From assembly GCF_008728855.1 (NCBI RefSeq), contig NZ_CP042906.1, forward strand, positions 806,001-870,000: a stretch of DNA of 64,000 bases, written 5' to 3'. A model generated the notes under the pieces. It was not told where the DNA came from. It searched no databases and was given only the letters and a program-made list of their open reading frames with translations. This DNA is from Hypericibacter terrae. GTDB lineage: Bacteria > Pseudomonadota > Alphaproteobacteria > Dongiales > Dongiaceae. The position numbers were made by a program, and so were the translations under genes. Shown here in pieces: positions 56,992 to 64,000 of the stretch; positions within the stretch are counted from its first letter, which is position 1; each line of letters begins with the position of its first letter.

Positions 56992-57556
56992 GCGGATTGC
57001 GGCCGCCCTCGCCTTGTCGGGGATCATGGCGCTGGGACTGGCGGCTTGCGGCTCCGCGGACAATCCGGGGCCGCCGCCTCCCTGTCCGCGCATCGTCACG
57101 GTCAGCGACGCCGCGCATCTGACGCGCTTCCAGGGACCGGGCCGCGACGTCAAGGACGTCCAGTTCGAAGCCCAGATCGGCGAGCTCCGCTCGAGCTGCG
57201 TCTATATCGTCGAGCCCGACAACAAGACCCGCATCGAGACCACGCTGCAGGTGCAGACGATCGCGTCGCGCGGGCCCGCCATGACGGCCAAGAGCGCGCA
57301 GTTCCAGTATTTCGTCGCCATCGCCAAGATCGGCGCCGGCCCGCTGGCGCGCCAGGCCTTCGATGTCGAGATCGATCTCGAAGGCAACGCCGTGCGAGCC
57401 CAATCGGTCGACGAGTTGACGCAGACGATTCCGCTGGTATCCGGCGAGAACGGCGACAACTACGCCATCTATGTCGGCATCGTGCTCACGCCGGAGGAAC
57501 TCAAGTTCAATCGCGCCGACAGCTCGAGCACGATCGTCGCGCCGGCCTCGCCCTGA
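56981..57556 (+). CDS. Lipoprotein of unknown function
   Basis: 191 residues. Signal peptide with lipobox LAAC (IMALGLAACGSADN), so lipidated at Cys23. The mature part is a beta-rich domain (VQFEAQIGELRSSCVYIV and an AKSAQFQYFVAIAKIG segment) of a family found in alphaproteobacteria, with no known role. Starts inside the CDGSH gene and is closed by a strong terminator. Confidence 0.8.
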   Translation: MLFRRIAAALALSGIMALGLAACGSADNPGPPPPCPRIVTVSDAAHLTRFQGPGRDVKDVQFEAQIGELRSSCVYIVEPDNKTRIETTLQVQTIASRGPAMTAKSAQFQYFVAIAKIGAGPLARQAFDVEIDLEGNAVRAQSVDELTQTIPLVSGENGDNYAIYVGIVLTPEELKFNRADSSSTIVAPASP

Positions 57557-57618
57557 GCGAAGGAATCGCCGCGCGTCGCGGAAGCTCTTCGCTGTCGCAA
57601 TACAATCCGGCCTGAAAC

Positions 57619-57654
57619 AACCGCGCTCGAGCCTCTCGAGCGCGGTTCTGTTTT
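57619..57654 (+). terminator. Intrinsic terminator after the lipoprotein gene
   Basis: AACCGCGCTCGAG (57619-57631) pairs with CTCGAGCGCGGTT around the loop CCT, followed by CTGTTTT. It separates the lipoprotein gene from the glycine riboswitch region. Confidence 0.8.
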
Positions 57655-57659
57655 CGCGC

Positions 57660-57688
57660 TTGACCCGATCCGGGGCGGGGAGGATGCT
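57660..57688 (+). promoter_or_regulatory. Candidate promoter of the glycine cleavage operon
   Basis: TTGACC (57660-57665), 17-base spacer, then GATGCT (57683-57688). It lies 18 bases before the riboswitch and directly after the terminator of the preceding gene, which is the expected place. Confidence 0.4.
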
Positions 57689-57705
57689 TGCGCCCGGTCA
57701 GACTA

Positions 57706-57966
57706 CCGCTTGCGGGAGAGACCGCCCCGGACGATCGCGCGCAGCACCATCACGAAGTCGCACGCGAACGATCGGGAACGGCGCCGAAGGAGCAACCGCC
57801 CCGGAAACTCTCAGGCAAAAGGACCGCAAGCGGGACGAGAACTCTGGAAAGCAGACGATCGCGCGGTTGATGATCCGTGCGCCCGTCTCACCGAAGAGGT
57901 AGACCGGCGCCCCGATGACGGGGTTCCTGCCGGCAAATCTTTCAGGTGCCAGGACAGAGGGGGCTT
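57706..57966 (+). ncRNA. Tandem glycine riboswitch (gcvT element)
   Basis: Two aptamers occupy 57706-57851 and 57852-57966. Conserved landmarks are GCGGGAGAGACC at the 5' end, GGCGCCGAAGGAGCAA, AACTCTCAGGCAAAAGGACC and ACTCTGGAAAG, then CACCGAAGAGG and TCTTTCAGGTGCCAGGACAG in the second aptamer. Cooperative glycine binding switches on the glycine cleavage genes. It is directly upstream of gcvT. Confidence 0.92.
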
Positions 57967-58000
57967 TCGGCGTTGCGCCCGTCGGGCGCGGCCATAAGCC
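57961..58000 (+). promoter_or_regulatory. Putative expression platform of the glycine riboswitch
   Basis: GGGCTT (57961-57966) can pair with AAGCCC (57995-58000), enclosing the hairpin GCGCCCGTCGGGCGC (57975-57989). The gcvT ATG is at 58028. No T-run, so control at the level of translation or a rho-dependent event is more likely than intrinsic termination. Confidence 0.4.
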
Positions 58001-58027
58001 CGTCATCCGTCCCGCGAAAGCCTGATT

Positions 58028-59143
58028 ATGACCTCATCCTCCGACAGCGCCGCCCTCAAGACCACGCCGCTTCATGCGCTGCATCTGGCGCTCGGCGCCA
58101 AGATGGTGCCCTTCGCCGGCTATGACATGCCGGTGCAATATCCGACCGGCATCCTGACGGAGCATCTTCATTGCCGGGCGGCGGCGGGGCTGTTCGATGT
58201 CTCGCATATGGGGCAGCTGCGCCTGACCGGGCGCCATGCCGCGCAGGCGCTCGAAGCGCTGGTCCCGGCCGATATCCAGGCGCTGGAACCGATGCGCCAG
58301 CGTTACACGCAGTTCACCGACGCGAACGGCGGCATCCTCGACGATCTGATGGTGACCAACGCCGGCGATCATCTCTTCCTGGTGGTGAATGCCGACTGCA
58401 AGGACGCGGACCTGGCGCATCTCCAGGCGAAGCTGCCGGGCGTGATCGCGATCAAGCCGCTGCCGGACCAGGCGCTGCTGGCGCTGCAGGGCCCGAAGGC
58501 CGTGACCGTGCTGGCGCGCATGGCCCCGGAGGTCGCCCGGATGAAATTCATGTCCGCGGCCGAGGTCACGCTCGAGGGTGTGACCTGCTTTGTCACCCGG
58601 TCGGGCTATACCGGCGAAGACGGCTATGAGATCTCGATCCCGGCGGAGAAGGCGGTGGCCTTCGCCAAGCGCCTGCTGGATCAGCCCGAGGTGAAGCCGA
58701 TCGGCCTCGGCGCGCGCGATTCGCTGCGACTCGAGGCGGGCTTGTGCCTCTATGGCCATGACATCGACACCACCACCTCGCCGGTCGAGGCCGACCTGGT
58801 CTGGAGCATCGGTAAGCGCCGGCGCGCCGAAGGCGGCTTTCCCGGCGCCGCGCGGATCCAGCGCGAATTGAAGGAAGGCACGTCGCGAAAGCGCGTCGGC
58901 ATCCTGCCCGCCGGACGGGCACCGGTGCGCGACGGCACCGAGCTGATGGCCGGCGCCAAGCGCATCGGCAAGGTCACGAGCGGCGGCTTCGGCCCCAGCC
59001 TCGGCGGTCCGCTCGCCATGGGCTATGTCGAGACCGGCTTCGCCAAACCTTCTCAAGAACTCGAGGCCATCGTGCGCGGCAAGCCCTTGCCGGTGCAGGT
59101 GGCGCCGCTTCCCTTCGTCAAGACCAGCTATTACCGCGGGTAA
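58028..59143 (+). CDS. gcvT: Glycine cleavage system T protein (aminomethyltransferase)
   Basis: 371 residues. Transfers the methylene from the H-protein-bound intermediate to tetrahydrofolate. Conserved FAGYDMPVQYPTGI, FDVSHMGQLRLTG, DDLMVTN, GYTGEDGYEIS and LGARDSLRLEAGLCLYGHD. The C-terminal barrel domain ends in VETGFAKPSQEL. Immediately downstream of the tandem glycine riboswitch. Confidence 0.97.
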   Translation: MTSSSDSAALKTTPLHALHLALGAKMVPFAGYDMPVQYPTGILTEHLHCRAAAGLFDVSHMGQLRLTGRHAAQALEALVPADIQALEPMRQRYTQFTDANGGILDDLMVTNAGDHLFLVVNADCKDADLAHLQAKLPGVIAIKPLPDQALLALQGPKAVTVLARMAPEVARMKFMSAAEVTLEGVTCFVTRSGYTGEDGYEISIPAEKAVAFAKRLLDQPEVKPIGLGARDSLRLEAGLCLYGHDIDTTTSPVEADLVWSIGKRRRAEGGFPGAARIQRELKEGTSRKRVGILPAGRAPVRDGTELMAGAKRIGKVTSGGFGPSLGGPLAMGYVETGFAKPSQELEAIVRGKPLPVQVAPLPFVKTSYYRG

Positions 59144-59155
59144 AGAGGAGTCTTC

Positions 59156-59533
59156 ATGAGCACGCTGCGTTACACGGAAGAGCATGAATGGATCCGCGTC
59201 GAGGGCGACACCGCGACCATCGGCATCAGTGCCTATGCGCAGGAGCAGCTGGGCGACGTGGTGTTCGTCGATCTGCCCCAGCCCGGCAAGAAGGTCGAGA
59301 AGGGAAAAGAGGTCGCGGTCGTGGAATCGGTCAAGGCCGCGAGCGAGGTCTATGCGCCGGTCTCGGGCGAAGTGGTCGCGGTCAACAGCGACCTCGCCAC
59401 CGAGCCCGCGCGGGTCAACAGCGATCCGATGGGAAATGGCTGGTTCGTGAAGCTGAAGCTTTCCAACAAGGCGGAGCTCGACGGGCTGATGGACCAGGCA
59501 GCCTATGACGCCTATGTGAAGGGTCTTCACTGA
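59156..59533 (+). CDS. gcvH: Glycine cleavage system H protein
   Basis: 125 residues, lipoyl carrier of the complex. The lipoylated lysine is K60 in [17 protein letters not shown]. The family start [11 protein letters not shown] is present. It lies 12 bases after gcvT, with GAGGAG ahead of the ATG, and shares one base with gcvPA (TGATG). Confidence 0.98.
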   Translation: MSTLRYTEEHEWIRVEGDTATIGISAYAQEQLGDVVFVDLPQPGKKVEKGKEVAVVESVKAASEVYAPVSGEVVAVNSDLATEPARVNSDPMGNGWFVKLKLSNKAELDGLMDQAAYDAYVKGLH

Positions 59534-60879
59534 TGCGCTATCTGCCGCTCACGCCCGCCGACCGCCAGTCCATGCTGGCGCGCATCGGCGTGCGTTCGAT
59601 GGACGATCTCTATCGCGACGTGCCGCCCAAGGCGCGCCGCGACAAGCCGGTGGACCTCCCCTCCCATCAGGGCGAGCTCGAGGTCGAGCGCGCGATCGGC
59701 GCGCTGGCGGCGAAGAATCTCGGCACCGCAAAGGCGCCGAGCTTCCTGGGCGCCGGCGCCTATCGCCATCACGTGCCGGCCGCGGTCGATCACCTGATCC
59801 AGCGCGGCGAGTTCCTCACCTCCTACACGCCCTATCAGCCGGAGGTGACGCAAGGCACGCTCGAATACCTGTTCGAGTTCCAGACGCAGGTGGCGCTCCT
59901 GACCGGGATGGAGGTCGCCAACGCCTCGATGTATGACGGCGGCACCGCCTGCGCCGAAGCGGTGATGATGGCCAACCGCGTGACGCGGCGCTCGAAGGCC
60001 GTGCTCTCGGGCGCGCTCCATCCGCATTACGCCGAGATCACCCGCACCCATGCGCATTTCCTGGGCTTCAAGGTCGAGCAGCCGCCGGCCGATCCCGAGG
60101 GCAAGGAGGATCTGGCCCGGCTCGTCGACGCCGACACCTCCTGCGTGGTGGTGCAGAACCCGAACGTGTTCGGCCATATCCAGGATCTGAGCGGGCTGGC
60201 CGAAGCCTGTCACAAGGCGGGGGCGCTGCTCGTTGTCGCGGTGACCGAAGTGGTCTCGCTGGGCGCGATCGAGCCGCCGGGTGCAATGGGCGCCGACATC
60301 GTGGTGGCCGAAGGCCAGGCGCTCGGCAACTCGCTGGGCTTCGGCGGACCCTATGTCGGGCTATTCGCGACCCGCGAGAAATTCCTGCGCCAGATGCCGG
60401 GCCGTCTCGTCGGCGAGACCAAGGACGTCGATGGCCGGCGCGGCTGGGTGCTGACGCTCTCGACACGCGAGCAGCATATCCGCCGCGAGAAGGCGACCAG
60501 CAACATCTGCACCAATTCGGGCCTCTGCGCGCTCGCCTTCACCATCCATCTGACGCTCCTGGGTGAAGCGGGATTCCAGCGGCTGGCGGCGCTCAATCAC
60601 GCCGCCGCCTGCATGCTCGCCGACAAGCTGGCGACGCTCCCGGGTGTCTCGGTTCTCACCCGCAGCTTCTTCAACGAATTCACGGTGAAGCTGCCGAAGC
60701 CCGCCGGACCCGTGGTCGAGGCGCTCGCCAAGCGCGGCATCCTCGGCGGCGTGCCGGCATCGCGGCTCTGGCCGAATGAGAAGGCGCTCGAGAATCTGTT
60801 GCTGGTGGCGGCGACCGAAACCAACACGGGCGCCGACATGGACGCGCTCGCGGCCGCGCTCAAAGAGGTGCTGGCATGA
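59533..60879 (+). CDS. gcvPA: Glycine dehydrogenase (decarboxylating) subunit 1
   Basis: 448 residues, the N-terminal half of the P protein encoded separately. Characteristic segments are [49 protein letters not shown] and [17 protein letters not shown]. It forms a heterotetramer with GcvPB and decarboxylates glycine. Shares its start with the gcvH stop. Followed by a 202-base gap with a REP-like pair before gcvPB. Confidence 0.97.
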   Translation: MRYLPLTPADRQSMLARIGVRSMDDLYRDVPPKARRDKPVDLPSHQGELEVERAIGALAAKNLGTAKAPSFLGAGAYRHHVPAAVDHLIQRGEFLTSYTPYQPEVTQGTLEYLFEFQTQVALLTGMEVANASMYDGGTACAEAVMMANRVTRRSKAVLSGALHPHYAEITRTHAHFLGFKVEQPPADPEGKEDLARLVDADTSCVVVQNPNVFGHIQDLSGLAEACHKAGALLVVAVTEVVSLGAIEPPGAMGADIVVAEGQALGNSLGFGGPYVGLFATREKFLRQMPGRLVGETKDVDGRRGWVLTLSTREQHIRREKATSNICTNSGLCALAFTIHLTLLGEAGFQRLAALNHAAACMLADKLATLPGVSVLTRSFFNEFTVKLPKPAGPVVEALAKRGILGGVPASRLWPNEKALENLLLVAATETNTGADMDALAAALKEVLA

Positions 60880-60904
60880 GAGTTCCCGCTCAGTCTTGCG
60901 CGCA

Positions 60905-61048
60905 ACCCCTCCCCCTACCCCCTCCCGCAAGGGGAGGGGGCGGGAATAGAACTGAACCCTCTCGTCTTTTTGATGGGGGACAGCAAAGGCGGTGCGGCAA
61001 CAAAAATCCACGCCCCCTCCCCCTGCGGGAGGGGGTCGGGGGAGGGGT
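60905..61048. repeat. Inverted pair of C/G-rich REP-like units inside the gcv operon
   Basis: Unit 1 60905-60944 starts ACCCCTCCCCCTACCCCCTC with CGCAAGGGGAGGGGGCGGG. Unit 2 61012-61048 is nearly its reverse complement and ends GGGGGAGGGGT. Between them are ~67 bases of unique sequence. It lies between two genes of a single enzyme complex. Confidence 0.75.
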
Positions 61049-61081
61049 CCTCACACTCGCCGCCGCCCATGGAGTCTCCGC

Positions 61082-62599
61082 ATGAACGTCGATCCGGTCA
61101 CCGGCACCTATAGCGGCAATCGCGGGCTTCAGGTCGAGGAGCCGCTGATCTTCGAGCAGGGCGAGGAGGGGCGCTGCGGCGTCGATCTGCCCGAGCCCGC
61201 CAAGGTCGCGAGCCGTCTCGGTAACCTGGCGCGCAGGAAGCCGGTGGGCCTGCCCGGCCTGTCGGAGCCGCAGGTGGTGCGCCATTACACGCGGCTTTCG
61301 CAGAAGAACTACGCCATCGATACGGGGCTCTACCCGCTGGGCTCCTGCACGATGAAGCACAATCCGCGCCTCAACGAGAAGATGGTGCGGCTGCAGGGCC
61401 TGGCCGATCTCCATCCGCTGCAGCCGGTCTCGACCGTGCAAGGCGCGCTCGAGCTGATCGACCAGCTGGCGCATTGGCTGAAGACGCTGACCGGCATGCC
61501 GGCGGTGGCGATGTCGCCCGGTGCCGGCGCCCATGGCGAACTCTGCGGAATCATGGCGATCCGTGCCGCCCTCGAGCATCGCGGCGATGCGAGGAAGCGC
61601 ATCCTGGTGCCGGAATCCGCCCATGGCACGAACCCGGCGACGGCGGCGGCCTGCGGTTATGAGGTCGATCCGATCCCGGCCAACGCCAAGGGCCGTGTCG
61701 ATCTCGAAGCGTTCCGCGCCAAGCTCGGCCCCGACGTGGCCGGCATCATGATCACCAACCCCAACACCTGCGGCCTGTTCGAGCCCGACATCGTCGAGAT
61801 CGCCGAGGCGATCCATGGGGCCGGCGGCTTCTTCTACTGCGATGGCGCCAACTTCAACGCGATCGTGGGCCGCGTGCGGCCGGGCGATCTCGGCATCGAC
61901 TGCATGCATATCAACCTGCACAAGACTTTCTCCACGCCCCATGGCGGCGGCGGTCCCGGTGCCGGTCCGGTCGTTCTCTCCGAGGCGCTGGCGCCCTTCG
62001 CGCCGGTGCCCTGGGTGGTGCATGGCGCCAAGGGCTTCGACCTGGTCGAGCAGGACCCGAAGAAGCAGGCCTTCGGCCGGCTCAAGGGCTTCCACGGCCA
62101 GATGGGCATGTTCGTGCGGGCGTTGGCCTACATGATGAGCCATGGCAGCGACGGGCTGAAGCAGGTGGCCGAGGATGCGGTGCTCAACGCCAACTACATC
62201 CTGGCCTCGCTCAAGGACGACATGTCGCCGGCCTTCCCCGGCACCTGCATGCATGAGGCGCTGTTCGACGACCATTTCCTGAAAGACACCGGCGTGACCA
62301 CGCTCGATTTCGCCAAGGCGCTGATCGACGAGGGCTATCACCCCATGACCATGTATTTCCCGCTGGTGGTGCATGGCGCGCTGCTGGTCGAGCCGACCGA
62401 GACCGAGAGCAAGGATTCGCTCGACCGCTTCATCGAGGTGTTGCGCAGCCTGGCGCGGCGCGCCAAGTCGGGCGACGCCGCCTATTTCGAGGCGGCGCCG
62501 AAACTGACGCCGCGCCGGCGGCTCGACGAGACCGCAGCCGCGCGCAAGCCCGTGCTGCGCTGGGTTCCGGGCTCGAACACTGCGAAGGCGGCGGAGTAG
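61082..62599 (+). CDS. gcvPB: Glycine dehydrogenase (decarboxylating) subunit 2
   Basis: 505 residues, the C-terminal half of the P protein. The PLP lysine is K281 in NLHKTFSTPHGGGGPGAGP. Other family segments are LGSCTMKHNPRLNEKM, SPGAGAHGELCGIMAI, HGTNPATAAACGYEV and MTMYFPLVVHGALLVEPTE. Start at ATG 61082, beyond the repeat pair; an open frame continues upstream through the repeat but is not coding-like. Confidence 0.97.
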   Translation: MNVDPVTGTYSGNRGLQVEEPLIFEQGEEGRCGVDLPEPAKVASRLGNLARRKPVGLPGLSEPQVVRHYTRLSQKNYAIDTGLYPLGSCTMKHNPRLNEKMVRLQGLADLHPLQPVSTVQGALELIDQLAHWLKTLTGMPAVAMSPGAGAHGELCGIMAIRAALEHRGDARKRILVPESAHGTNPATAAACGYEVDPIPANAKGRVDLEAFRAKLGPDVAGIMITNPNTCGLFEPDIVEIAEAIHGAGGFFYCDGANFNAIVGRVRPGDLGIDCMHINLHKTFSTPHGGGGPGAGPVVLSEALAPFAPVPWVVHGAKGFDLVEQDPKKQAFGRLKGFHGQMGMFVRALAYMMSHGSDGLKQVAEDAVLNANYILASLKDDMSPAFPGTCMHEALFDDHFLKDTGVTTLDFAKALIDEGYHPMTMYFPLVVHGALLVEPTETESKDSLDRFIEVLRSLARRAKSGDAAYFEAAPKLTPRRRLDETAAARKPVLRWVPGSNTAKAAE

Positions 62600-62615
62600 G
62601 CGCGGCCCAGATTCG

Positions 62616-63644
62616 TCAGGACACCGTCTTCTTCAGCCGGTAGCGCTTCGCATCCGGCATATAGAGCCGGCCCTTGACCTGGAACGGCACGACGTCGCCG
62701 AACACCTGGCGCAGGTCGGCGCGCACCCGCGTGTTGACGCGGAAATATTGGTGGTTGGTGAAATCGTCGTCGCCCGACAGGGCCTCCGAGACATCCACCA
62801 CCGAGATCTTGTCGTTGATCGTGCGGGTATTCTCGGGCCCGCCGGCGCCGAGGCGGTCGGGATTGCCTTTGGTCAGGTCGCTGATGATGAGCGCCCTGTC
62901 GCGCGGCGTGTGATAGACCAGCACCTGCTGCGCCAGTTGGGGTAGCGGCCTCAATTTGGCATCGAAATCGAAGGTGTCGGCATCCTCGTCCGCGGCGGCG
63001 AGAACGACCTTGTCGAACAACCGCGGCAGAATGGTCTTGTAGCGGCGGCAGAGCCCTTGGACGCCATAGCGCAGCGCATAATTGCCCATGCTGTGCGAGA
63101 GCAGATGCAGGCGCTGCTCGCAGCGATCCACCGCCGCAATCTCCTGCAGATAGCGGGCCGCGATCTCGATGGCGCGCGCCATGGCGTCGCCCGATCTCTC
63201 CACGTCGGCGCGGTCCTTCGGATAGGCCGTCACGGGAGTCTGCTTGCCGTCGGAGGGCCAGGTGAAGACGAAGATGTTCATCTGCAGGGCCAGGAACTTC
63301 TTGAATTCGGCCGCCCGCTCCAGCGCCTCGGTGAAGCTGTAGCCGAAGCCATGGACGAAGATCAGCGTATCGCGCGCGTGGGCGATCATTTTGGCCTTGA
63401 GATCGTCGAATACTTGCCGGCTTCCGAAGACGAGCCGCCGGTCGGCGGGGCCGTCGAGCACGAGCTTCTCCGGCGCCACGTCCAGCCGCACCAGTTTCAG
63501 GGTCTTTTCGTTGATCTCGGCGGTGCCGAAGCGGATCGCCGTGCCGTCGATGGGCCCCAGCAGCGGTCCGAAATCGGTCGGCGGATCGCCGATCGGGTTG
63601 CGATTGGTGGCGAAGAAGACGGTGATGGTGGATGCAGCAGGCAT
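62616..63644 (-). CDS. Alpha/beta hydrolase of the DUF900 family
   Basis: 342 residues. Hydrolase features: oxyanion region LIFVHGFGYSFTEALERAA, FVFTWPSDGK, nucleophile elbow LLSHSMGNYALRYG with the catalytic Ser, and a downstream AAADEDADTF acid. DUF900 proteins resemble esterases/lipases; the substrate is unknown. Convergent with gcvPB, 16 bases apart. The upstream 211-base gap (63645-63855) separates it from the divergent GNAT gene. Confidence 0.85.
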   Translation of the reverse strand: MPAASTITVFFATNRNPIGDPPTDFGPLLGPIDGTAIRFGTAEINEKTLKLVRLDVAPEKLVLDGPADRRLVFGSRQVFDDLKAKMIAHARDTLIFVHGFGYSFTEALERAAEFKKFLALQMNIFVFTWPSDGKQTPVTAYPKDRADVERSGDAMARAIEIAARYLQEIAAVDRCEQRLHLLSHSMGNYALRYGVQGLCRRYKTILPRLFDKVVLAAADEDADTFDFDAKLRPLPQLAQQVLVYHTPRDRALIISDLTKGNPDRLGAGGPENTRTINDKISVVDVSEALSGDDDFTNHQYFRVNTRVRADLRQVFGDVVPFQVKGRLYMPDAKRYRLKKTVS

Positions 63645-63855
63645 GGCCCTTCCTTTCGCGGAAAGCGACGGTATGTTGGGCCTGTTGGGAAGTTTATCTT
63701 ATCGCCGCGGGAAGATCATCGGGGATCGCAGGAAAATGCAACTCTGGCCGCCGCCATTCCGACTCTTGCCTTGCTCCGTCGCTCCCATATTCTGAAGCGC
63801 ATCAAGGCCGCCGGCCATCCGCCGCGAACCGAGTGCGAGACCAGAGGAACCGATC

Positions 63856-64000
63856 ATGCCAGCATCAGGACGTCCCCGCCTGCGACCGGCGCGGCCCGAG
63901 GATGCCGAGGAGATCCTCGCCATGGTGCGCGAGCTGGCCGAATTCGAGAAGGAACCGCTCTCGAGCGTCGAGGCGACGGCGGAGGATTTCCGGCGCGACT
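63856..64000 (+). CDS. GNAT-family N-acetyltransferase, 3'-truncated by the window edge
   Basis: The first 48 codons are visible: MPASGRPRLRPARPEDAEEI, then LAMVRELAEFEKEPLSSVEA and TAEDFRRD. The RPARPEDAEEILAMVRELAEFE start is typical of diamine acetyltransferase-like (SAT-type) GNAT proteins. AGAGGAA precedes the ATG. The catalytic loop lies beyond the window. Confidence 0.75.
   Translation, partial: MPASGRPRLRPARPEDAEEILAMVRELAEFEKEPLSSVEATAEDFRRD

Overview
The window is a G+C-rich stretch (roughly two thirds G+C by eye) from a Gram-negative alphaproteobacterium, most likely of the Rhodospirillales. The evidence is the lipid A/Kdo gene run (lpxK, waaA, a DUF374 acyltransferase, an MsbA-like exporter), an aa3 cytochrome oxidase locus ordered coxB-coxA-ctaB-small ORF-ctaG-coxC-DUF983-surf1, a GcvP split into two subunits behind a tandem glycine riboswitch, and the pairing thrB-rnhA. 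The genus assignment is inference. Nearly all of the sequence is coding, and four-base ATGA overlaps between genes are frequent.

Layout. 1-7 kb: 3' part of xseA, an M23 peptidase, then on the minus strand the lipid A/Kdo operon and its ABC exporter. 7-14 kb: three paralogous GT4 glycosyltransferases, a class III nucleotide cyclase, a PlcP-like metallophosphoesterase overlapping the third glycosyltransferase, and a divergent diacylglycerol kinase-like gene. Together these look like a membrane-lipid remodelling set. 14-25 kb: tldE with a histone-H1-like tail, GNAT, UbiD family decarboxylase, a Cys-rich protein, a tandem DUF4170 protein, an unknown protein, a periplasmic molybdenum hydroxylase with a triheme cytochrome, SemiSWEET and MOSC genes.

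25.2-27.8 kb is an AT-richer accessory islet. It holds a HEPN-like protein and, divergent from it, a protein joining an AbiJ_NTD3-like domain to an Mrr-like PD-(D/E)xK nuclease. This is the best candidate for an undescribed defence locus. 27.8-35 kb: ureohydrolase, ETF-beta/L11-type methyltransferase, ubiA, rsmE, gshA and tldD. 35-41.5 kb: the cytochrome oxidase locus. 41.5-47.5 kb: M32 peptidase, enolase-superfamily enzyme, GMC oxidoreductase and two unknown membrane proteins. 47.7-57.6 kb: thrC, M16 peptidase, a RimJ-type acetyltransferase, yqgE, a DsbD/ScsB-like reductase, peroxiredoxin, rnhA, thrB, a double CDGSH protein and a lipoprotein. 57.6-62.6 kb: the glycine cleavage locus (riboswitch-gcvT-gcvH-gcvPA-gcvPB). 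The end holds a DUF900 hydrolase and the start of a GNAT gene.

Two families of noncoding palindromic repeats recur between genes: paired C/G-rich REP-like units at four loci, and an approximately 80-bp inverted-repeat element present in three copies. No rRNA, tRNA, CRISPR array or transposase gene was seen.
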